Origin: a bacterium
GTDB lineage: Bacteria; Auribacterota; Auribacteria; Auribacterales; Auribacteraceae
Direction: 5' to 3'
DNA length: 64,000 nucleotides
Assembly: GCA_024233545.1 (NCBI GenBank)
Contig: JACKPL010000011.1
Coordinates: forward strand, 21,974 to 85,973
Shown: piece by piece, positions 58,001 through 64,000 of the stretch
How positions within the stretch are numbered: the first letter of the stretch is position 1
Layout: each line of letters begins with the position of its first letter
Translations under genes and position numbers: made by a program
Notes under the pieces: model-generated
What the model saw: only the letters and a program-made list of their open reading frames with translations
Databases searched by the model: none
What the model was told of the DNA's origin: nothing

Positions 58001-61000
58001 TGGCTGAAAACGACGCTTAAATCATTTTGGAGTTGTTCGTTTAAGAACACCAGCATATTGCGCAATGACGCAGATTGAAGCAACTGCTCCCAATCGCCGC
58101 TCCATCCTCCTTCATTGACAGCATTGCTTAATGAAGTATAAATATCCCATCCTGATGCATTAGGATCATCGTTAAAGAACCCTCTGCGAATTGGGAAGTT
58201 TATACCGAAATTACCCTCAAACCCATCGCTGGCAGTAAAAGTGCCTTCTTCATAAAAGTTATTCAGTTCAACGTTAGTTAAGCCGCCTCCTGTATACAAT
58301 GAATCGAATAATTGTCCTAACTTATTGATAAAGCCCGTTCCATCCACCAAATTTTCCAATTCCGGAATCTTATATCCTTTACGAACAGTTTGGTCTTTAT
58401 TATCCGAAGGAAGAACAAACAGCATTTTATCTGCTCCTACAATAACCTGCCGGATGGTTTCTACCCAGCCAACCGGTGGAGACTCTGGATCTGACGGGTC
58501 TTGAGGAGAATTATCCCAGAATGATACTGGCAATACATCTATCTGAGGAGCAACAAAGACTTTACCGGCACTGGTCGAAGGAGTAAACTCTGTTCCAGTC
58601 AGCTTATCAAGATAAATAACCGATACATACGGAGCAATTTCTGGATTTACGCGGTCATCAACGGGCTGGTCGGTTAAATACGGGCCGACAACGTTGGGAT
58701 CTCCTTCGGTAGCACCCCATCCTCGAACACCGATAACAAGGTTCGAATGTTCATCATAATTCTTCCCTTCCAATTCATAGAAATCTTTAAAAATCTGATT
58801 CCATGTTTGCCCGTTAATACCTGTTACTCGAATGTATTCAGTCGGCTTTTTAAACTCGTCATGCTCTGTTAAGTCAAAGAATGGTTCGGTATCAACCTCA
58901 CTGAATTCAGTTTTAATATCCGTTCTGGAATCATAAGTAGTGTTCCAATCACTCCCGGAAAGAGATGAGGATTGGGCATCTGTCAATTGATATTGCGATG
59001 TTTGAATAAACAGCGGTATGGTGATATCACCCTCAATAGTCAACCCGCGAATCCTTCCTTCCTTATCGACACTGAAGAGCACATCGGGACCAACTTTAAG
59101 CGCCGTTCCTTCATCAAACCTATCCAATGCAAACCCTGAAGGTGCATTTGCTTCTTTAGTAATTGTTGAAGTAAGGTTGCCTGCCGAATCATAGAAGTAA
59201 CTGAAATGATAATCAATTGGTTCAGAGCGTCCTTCCGGCGCATTTCCTTGGTCATCTTTGAATTCGTATACCAGTTGGCGCCCTTCATACTGCCTGTTTG
59301 TATAGGCAAAATATCCTTCTTGCGTATCGATTTCATCAATGGCAAAAATCGGATTTGACGAAGCCTTCGGCTGATGGATAATTTCTCGCACATTATCATA
59401 TTTATCAATTTTTGTTTTTGTATCGGTTTCGTACTGTTTGACTTCTTTATCTGCTATTTGCCCATCTGCCGCGATTGAATACGTAGTTCTGACTGCAGGG
59501 GGACCGAATTCAAATTCGGAATCCACAATTCCATTCCCATCAGCATCACTTACATAGGCATATGATCCTTTCCCGATAACTTTTGTTCCTGTTTGGTCAT
59601 CATCCATTGGGTAAATAAGCGTATGGTATTCTCTGACCGGTAACGGTTGCCAAGTTAGAGACGCATCATAGCGCCGAATTATATGCCTTTCCGAAAATCC
59701 ATCCTCAACAAGGAAATTCAGCGTTTCAGGAAGACCGTCGGCATCAATATTGACTTTTTCAGTTCGAGGGGCAGGTGAATATTTGGTTTCCTCTGTCCAT
59801 CTTAATCTTCCCGAACCATCATAGTAAAAATAAGTAAACGGTTGATAGACATAAAGTTCATCTTCCTGAACAGCTGATTCTATTCCTCGAGTACGAATAT
59901 AAACATCTCGCCCAACGATATAATCAACCTTCCCAAACACTTGCGGAGTAAGCGGGTCGGCAAAGAAATAAGTGACTGTTTGTCCTGTTATATCACTCCC
60001 TGTACTTGTTTGAGCAAGCAGGTTGCCTACAGTATCAAATGAATACGTAAAGTAATCTGTATATCCATATCCCGGCGCGGCGGCATCAATTTCTACTTGT
60101 TTAGGCAATCCCCACTCTGCCGAATCGGCCGTAGTTAGATAGGTATAATATTCCGTTGTTTTGGTGACGGTAACATTTGAATTATCATCACCAAAGTAAA
60201 CACCCGGCTCGGTTTCGGTTGACGAAATAAGATATGTTCCTGTTGAATCGTAGGTAAAACTTACTTCGATATTGGTACCCGATTCCGAAGTATAAATGAC
60301 GTTGCCAATGTTATCGTACTGACGGACAATGGTGATGAACACCGGCGCCGCCAAACTGCTCCGTGATTCAGTAACTGATAGGAGCACTCCTCGTGAATCA
60401 ACTTGATATGTCCAATTAGATTGTAAATCAATGTTTTTTGACAGTTGGAGATTGCCTACTGCATGATTATTCGGATCAGTAATAAAAGTGGCGTCTTGCA
60501 AACGTGCCGGCGTATTTATTTTCAACAAATTAACGCCGCCGTCATAGGAGAATGTTGATAAGAAATTATTTTTATCAAAAGATTGATTGATTAAATCCGG
60601 CTTAACTGTATTAAAATCTATGGTAGAATCGACATAATTATAACCGCTTTGAATGTTGTGGGTGAACCTCTGGCTCATGATGCCAGTCCATGCACTGATT
60701 TGATACGTAAAGCGTTGCTTATCGCCGGCGATATCTGCAATCTTTTCTACCTGCCCGCCTTGCGGTAACGTATAATCAGTATAAAACGTTGTTGTAGTTT
60801 CCGAACCGTCTTCAAAGATGCTCACTAATTTATTACTAAGCGGATCGGCATAATAATATGACGATACCCTGCCTATTCTACTCGTTGAAGTTTCTATTTT
60901 ACCCGTCACCTTTTGCATCTTGCGGATTAAAACATTATTTGGTGTAGTAGCAGGATTCGTTGTGATAAAACTATTTGTCAAATTGCCAAGTGAATCCGTC

Positions 61001-64000
61001 AGGAATGAAAACTTGGTAACATTACCACTATCATCAATATAAAGGTTTTGAACATTTCGCAAATCAAGGCTCGAGAAATAATACGTGGTTCTTCCTCGAG
61101 TATCATTAGATTCAGATAGCCCGACAGTATCAGCAATATATGTATTTGAAGTAACAACTCCTAATACGTCCGTGATAGAAATAACAAGCTCGTCCGAATC
61201 AAATTTCCGAGTGGTAATATTTCCGAGAAAACGCCCATTGGTTTCAAAACTCCATGCTTTTAAACCGTTAGTAGCCATGATATATGAGAAATATGCAACA
61301 GGCCCGTCAAAATTGGATGTCTCTTTTACTTGCCCTTCCCATAACCCGAAAGTGTAGAAAAATGTTTTATTTTCGAGTGTATCTTCCACACCATACAAAA
61401 TACCGCGATCAGGCTCATACTGATAACTGCTCACAATGCCATTCTTGTCAATCGATATTTCAAGTAATCCGGTATCAGTGTCGAATTGACGAGTTGTAAC
61501 ACGCGGGAAAATGCCGTACTGTGTTTCATAACTGCGGAGAAGCAAGCCGTCGACCATTTCATAGGTGAAGGTACCTTGTAATTCGGATTTTCTCGATGTT
61601 TCTCGAACTTGCCCTTCCCAATCACCGCTCGTAAAATATTTCGACACAAACCCTCGTTCATCGAACGTACTCTTAAGACGATCAATGTTATCATAATCAA
61701 ATGACGTTACAGTGCCGAACCGGTCGGTTGATGTTGCCAAATTACCTGTTGATGTATCGAAATTACGTGTTGTAACACGCGAGGAATCACCATATTCCGA
61801 TTCATAAGAACGGACAAGAAGCCCGTCGGAATCGATTTCATAACTTAAACTTCCTTTATGAATACCATTGGAAGACCGTTCCTTGACCTGTCCTTCCCAT
61901 GGACCGTTCGAATAGAACTTTGATACGTTCGACTGCTCATCCCAAATACTGCTTAGGCGGTCTATTGAATCATAGTCAAAAGACTGTATTTTACCGAGAT
62001 GGTCTGTTGATGATGCAATGTTGCCGGTTGCCGTATCAAATTTTCTCGTAGTCACCCGATCGGGATTACCATATGCACTCTCATATGATTGAAGCAATTC
62101 GCCGAATGTATCAAGATCGTAAGAAAACGTTGACTTTAAATCACCGTTCTTTGACGTATTCTTAACTTGCCCTTCCCACGCTCCATTGGTATAAAAATTA
62201 GAAACATTATTCTGAGCATCATTAGTACTGGTCAAGCGGTCTAACGCATCATAGTGGAAAGAACTTTTGCGGTTCAAATGATTGGTTGATGTTTCAACAT
62301 TACCTGTACTGGTATTGTAATTTCTAGTTGTAACTCTATCCGATAAGCCGTTTGCCGATTCGTAAGAACGTATTGGGTTGCCGAACGAATCAAGCTCATA
62401 CCCAAAACGTGATTTTAATGTATTGTTCTTTGAAGAATCCTTAACTTGCCCTTCCCATGCTCCATTGGTATAAAATTTGGAAATATTGCCAATAGCATCA
62501 TTAGTACTGCGCAACCTGTCGATTGAATCATAATCAAACGAAGTGACACGTTTTAAATGATTCGTCGACGTATTTATGTTTCCGGTATTCGTATTGAAAT
62601 TGCGTGTTGTTACGCGTGATGGATCTCCGTAGGCGCTTGAATACGACCGGCGTGTTATGCCTTGTGAATCTATGTCATACGAGAATTTATCACGCAATGT
62701 GCCGTTCTTGGAAGAATCCTTAATTTGCCCTTCCCATGTTCCATTAGTATAGAAATTGGAAATGTTATTCTGTGCATCATTCGTACTGCGCAATCTGTCT
62801 AACGAATCATAATTAAATGACGTAACGCGGTTCAAGTGATTCGTTGACGACTCAATATTACCTGTAGCAGTATTGAAATTGCGCGTTGTAACTCTATCCG
62901 ACAAACCGTTTGCAGATTCATAAGAACGTATTGGATTTCCGAACGAATCAACTTCATATCCAAAATGTGATTTTAATGTATTGTTCTTTGACGAATCCTT
63001 AACCTGGCCCTCCCAATCACCATCTGTATAAAATTTGGAAATATTGCCAATAACATCATTGGTACTTTTTAATCTGTCGATTGAATCATAATCAAATGAG
63101 GTAACGCGATTCAAATGGTTCGTCGATGTGTTTACATTTCCAGTAAGTGTATTAAAATTACGTGTCGTCACTCGTGACGGATCACCATATGCACTTTCAT
63201 AAGATCGCCGAGTAATTCCTTGAGAATCAATATCATAACCAAAATTATTCCGTAATGTTCCGTCTTTTGAAAAATCTTTTGCCTGCCCTTCCCATGTCCC
63301 GTTTGTATAGAACTTAGTTACCGCATTCTGCTGATCGTAAGTACTCAAAAGACGATCTACCGAATTATAATCAAATGAAGTAACTTTTCCTCTTCGATCA
63401 GTAGATGTTTCCACATTGCGAGTCGCTGTATCGAAATGACGCGTCGTCACCCGGCTCGAATCGCCAGCCGACGTTTCATATGATCTTACTTGTTCGCCAC
63501 TATCTAATTCATAACTAAATTCGGATTTACGTTCATTGAACTTTGAAGTCTCTTTAGCTTGAGTATCCCATTCTCCAGCAGTATAAAACTTTGTAATATT
63601 ACCAATAGCATCGTTTGTACTTACTAACTTGTCTTCATTGCTATCGTAATTAAACGATGAAACACGGTTTAAATTATTTGTTGCTGTTTCAACATTTCCT
63701 GTATTGGTATTAAAATTCCTCGTTGTTACTCGGCTCGGTTCGCTCGATGAACTTTCGTATGACCGAAGCATATCACCTCCAGCAAAATCATACGAGAAAT
63801 TATTGAGAGGCGTATTATTTCGTGACGTATTCATTGCCTGCCCGTCCCAGTCGCCGCTCGTATAAAAACGTGTTATATTGTTTTTATCATCATATACACT
63901 CACCAAACGGTCTTCGTTTGCATCATATCCATAACTTGATACCCGCCCAAACCGATCGGTCGACGTATCAACGTTCCCGGTATTCGTATCAAAATGACGC
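54952..64000 (-). CDS. RHS/YD-repeat giant protein, 5'-partial (first part of locus A)
   Basis: The frame is open through the right edge (at least 3,016 codons); the GTG at 63906 is internal, since the repeats continue past it. From the N-terminal side it has at least ten 93-residue YD units (RVTTRNF, TGN, STNHLNRVTSFDYDSIDRL, FYTNGTWEGQ), two diverged units, then about 1,900 residues of further RHS-like beta sequence (TYDYDS, SFTYDSTG, FTYSFDTVGNLL, FSYFYDSAGNLTST). Next come mixed globular regions with two EF-hand-like calcium loops, and a final part leading to the frameshifted junction. RHS proteins usually form a beta cocoon around a C-terminal toxin or act as surface adhesins. I see no classical RHS core motif or toxin here. 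The only Cys lies in the out-of-frame tail. The C-terminus is likely artificial, because the protein probably continues into the next ORF. Confidence 0.9.
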   Translation of the reverse strand, partial: RHFDTNTGNVDTSTDRFGRVSSYGYDANEDRLVSVYDDKNNITRFYTSGDWDGQAMNTSRNNTPLNNFSYDFAGGDMLRSYESSSSEPSRVTTRNFNTNTGNVETATNNLNRVSSFNYDSNEDKLVSTNDAIGNITKFYTAGEWDTQAKETSKFNERKSEFSYELDSGEQVRSYETSAGDSSRVTTRHFDTATRNVETSTDRRGKVTSFDYNSVDRLLSTYDQQNAVTKFYTNGTWEGQAKDFSKDGTLRNNFGYDIDSQGITRRSYESAYGDPSRVTTRNFNTLTGNVNTSTNHLNRVTSFDYDSIDRLKSTNDVIGNISKFYTDGDWEGQVKDSSKNNTLKSHFGYEVDSFGNPIRSYESANGLSDRVTTRNFNTATGNIESSTNHLNRVTSFNYDSLDRLRSTNDAQNNISNFYTNGTWEGQIKDSSKNGTLRDKFSYDIDSQGITRRSYSSAYGDPSRVTTRNFNTNTGNINTSTNHLKRVTSFDYDSIDRLRSTNDAIGNISKFYTNGAWEGQVKDSSKNNTLKSRFGYELDSFGNPIRSYESANGLSDRVTTRNYNTSTGNVETSTNHLNRKSSFHYDALDRLTSTNDAQNNVSNFYTNGAWEGQVKNTSKNGDLKSTFSYDLDTFGELLQSYESAYGNPDRVTTRKFDTATGNIASSTDHLGKIQSFDYDSIDRLSSIWDEQSNVSKFYSNGPWEGQVKERSSNGIHKGSLSYEIDSDGLLVRSYESEYGDSSRVTTRNFDTSTGNLATSTDRFGTVTSFDYDNIDRLKSTFDERGFVSKYFTSGDWEGQVRETSRKSELQGTFTYEMVDGLLLRSYETQYGIFPRVTTRQFDTDTGLLEISIDKNGIVSSYQYEPDRGILYGVEDTLENKTFFYTFGLWEGQVKETSNFDGPVAYFSYIMATNGLKAWSFETNGRFLGNITTRKFDSDELVISITDVLGVVTSNTYIADTVGLSESNDTRGRTTYYFSSLDLRNVQNLYIDDSGNVTKFSFLTDSLGNLTNSFITTNPATTPNNVLIRKMQKVTGKIETSTSRIGRVSSYYYADPLSNKLVSIFEDGSETTTTFYTDYTLPQGGQVEKIADIAGDKQRFTYQISAWTGIMSQRFTHNIQSGYNYVDSTIDFNTVKPDLINQSFDKNNFLSTFSYDGGVNLLKINTPARLQDATFITDPNNHAVGNLQLSKNIDLQSNWTYQVDSRGVLLSVTESRSSLAAPVFITIVRQYDNIGNVIYTSESGTNIEVSFTYDSTGTYLISSTETEPGVYFGDDNSNVTVTKTTEYYTYLTTADSAEWGLPKQVEIDAAAPGYGYTDYFTYSFDTVGNLLAQTSTGSDITGQTVTYFFADPLTPQVFGKVDYIVGRDVYIRTRGIESAVQEDELYVYQPFTYFYYDGSGRLRWTEETKYSPAPRTEKVNIDADGLPETLNFLVEDGFSERHIIRRYDASLTWQPLPVREYHTLIYPMDDDQTGTKVIGKGSYAYVSDADGNGIVDSEFEFGPPAVRTTYSIAADGQIADKEVKQYETDTKTKIDKYDNVREIIHQPKASSNPIFAIDEIDTQEGYFAYTNRQYEGRQLVYEFKDDQGNAPEGRSEPIDYHFSYFYDSAGNLTSTITKEANAPSGFALDRFDEGTALKVGPDVLFSVDKEGRIRGLTIEGDITIPLFIQTSQYQLTDAQSSSLSGSDWNTTYDSRTDIKTEFSEVDTEPFFDLTEHDEFKKPTEYIRVTGINGQTWNQIFKDFYELEGKNYDEHSNLVIGVRGWGATEGDPNVVGPYLTDQPVDDRVNPEIAPYVSVIYLDKLTGTEFTPSTSAGKVFVAPQIDVLPVSFWDNSPQDPSDPESPPVGWVETIRQVIVGADKMLFVLPSDNKDQTVRKGYKIPELENLVDGTGFINKLGQLFDSLYTGGGLTNVELNNFYEEGTFTASDGFEGNFGINFPIRRGFFNDDPNASGWDIYTSLSNAVNEGGWSGDWEQLLQSASLRNMLVFLNEQLQNDLSVVFSQTDDFQTIARRLPTLYDLYLKDQEGIEFSANASYLYSLSQPWTATETMNSTTHPFTPYTITVTRAVKNFYDFVVAFTLTDFFNGTYQTDLSKSNQGESLELSVSSAGKIPRNESGLGSFDPAGDLSGSTPMERFADLIAFLYEGTYQDEKVEDDFLFFNMNWAPLFDTDGKRVEDAWKNNVYYASNFQVTFDGDDQNHDGWLNGVTINDFITGQPNFDIQTLFSQSEYLTVLSYQPTSVVNFSFAAQQPTVQPGNTQPDALPVIYDMTMSGQFNAVATDQIADYLGKNSSVYVPISAVTNKAGFGFDDEASLLAHTFSSATSGAPDYWNNIVSNMPQVQVNNFIIDYTQGSTTKTVQVDHKSQLQRLFHEVNGQKYIIDLRGYEPVEGFGVIIVYKWDDTNGDGFTNEDEEEKLTEFWITTSDNGSTITQRGFTNGKPDSTAPLQFAASGGGFIFTGAVSNETANQFAQQALSGAIAARTRRAVSFYSDKTGGDARATLLALAQTGVLSALQSLQAIGAAVNAIAEVPGLEGIASLLAGTAEPIRTGQTTYADRFSSQQAAPAQAPQTLTGESAIQQLLSSTGQNLIATGRLDLSRATLSEGLQSSISRQQAAQNDNVRSLVRSIQIGSTVYSTQSVSQTQASGAIVEQRRQAVIQIDSAGNVLSDTTRQIDTLINGGLYQRANFDAQGNQTVLITFNINNSTAVRRTFFEQNEASRNQLRGEEEGFRTDDLTRTQALRVGRQFISTQNVEVNGQFVQQVLTPVGIATQTSLSADPSKLIGADGKFDAELFSLRIQEQFLNEGQIINNNALLYIGNIAFQELERGNSVNLDNRTILQGFIAEGRRRVLDEVERRQANGTATFAGPTLTQAQVEAYRRAGLERFIDPIISDNAEQGGRLVFGRLEKSDFFNGVSDQQFFQDLDTLRFDTIEQTINGQKVLVITGANLNIGGGSFDAYRLADSLLDPVALVGNVSRQTEDKARAAFAAEAIPKLNVCRHNLNNRRQGRKGFRENRQKN
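56773..56808 (-). other. EF-hand-like calcium-binding loop
   Basis: DTNGDGFTNEDE fits the 12-residue EF-hand loop: D1, N3, D5, G6, N9 and E12. It is a single loop, as in dockerin or calmodulin-like surface proteins, and suggests calcium-dependent stability outside the cytoplasm. Confidence 0.65.
59512..59547 (-). other. EF-hand-like calcium-binding loop (weaker)
   Basis: DADGNGIVDSEF has D1, D3, N5, G6 and D9 of the consensus, with E at position 11 instead of 12. It is plausible as a second calcium site but less convincing than the one at 56773. Confidence 0.45.
61080..64000 (-). repeat. YD-repeat array of 279-bp units with a 558-bp super-repeat
   Basis: Ten clear units are 93 codons long, each with a WEGQ-like motif (WDGQ and WDTQ in the two at the right edge) and a YD core; two more degenerate units lie before 61080. 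Central units alternate in type. One type has NAIGNISKFY-like and SFGNPIRSYESANGLSDRV segments; the other has AQNNISNFY and SQGITRRSYSSAYGDPSRV. A two-unit block of 558 bp therefore amplified. The array continues past the right edge. Confidence 0.9.

Noticed and set aside
63600..63906. The GTG at 63906 as the start of the RHS gene
   Set aside because: The frame and the YD repeat pattern continue unbroken through 64000, so the true start lies outside the window.
61080..64000. Regularly spaced repeats suggesting a CRISPR array
   Set aside because: The period is 279 bp, the units are coding and diverged, and no short identical repeat-spacer pattern exists. They are YD protein repeats.
54952..64000. 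A C-terminal RHS toxin domain
   Set aside because: I found no conserved RHS core followed by a variable tip. The C-terminus of the frame is a frameshift tail, not a domain.

Overview
The window is almost entirely coding, all of it on the minus strand, and holds pieces of only two gigantic loci. There are no tRNAs, rRNAs, CRISPR arrays, insertion sequences or ordinary-sized genes. The only clear intergenic stretch is 120 bases (31437-31556). Moderate AT content, a single-strand block of multi-kilobase repetitive ORFs, Q/N/S/A-rich helical and beta repeats, YD repeats and SecA-like motors embedded in the giant proteins point to an uncultivated bacterium of the Omnitrophota type. That phylum is known for proteins of tens of thousands of residues, often encoded next to or fused with SecA. 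The phylum call is an inference from architecture; the window has no marker gene.

Layout in the direction of transcription (right to left). Locus A enters from beyond the right edge as an RHS/YD-repeat protein (64000-54952). It breaks at a short frameshifted junction and continues as a 7,777-codon frame (54890-31557). That frame carries a hydrophobic G/A-rich region, an N/S/A/Q-rich helical array, beta repeats, coiled coils and a DExH/SecA-like ATPase. The second frame has no ATG for about 1,967 codons and its open frame overlaps the first, so the two were probably one gene of more than 10,800 codons.

After the 120-base gap, with a 16-bp palindrome and a 20-residue leader ORF with a good Shine-Dalgarno, comes locus B. 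It starts with a signal peptide and an Omnitrophota-like N-terminal domain. Then follow a 660-codon tandem duplication carrying a kinase and a pseudokinase, then HELxELR and HExxH modules (31436-19371). An in-frame TGA at 19371-19373 splits one duplicated module. The same frame then stays open to the left edge (19331-1), with helical repeats, a clear SecA-like motor and a beta-helix. Read through, locus B exceeds 10,470 codons.

The most unusual structures are these: the parallel design of two adjacent giant proteins, each with a SecA-like motor; an almost identical 840-bp module with foreign codon usage, inserted twice in locus B, once inside the pseudokinase, so that recombination would remove exactly 1,431 codons; the TGA and frameshift that split both giants; a 558-bp two-unit super-repeat in the YD array; and near-total loss of cysteine. 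How the two proteins work together is not known. A secreted, envelope-spanning or prey-directed machine with built-in ATPases is a reasonable inference but is not demonstrated here.
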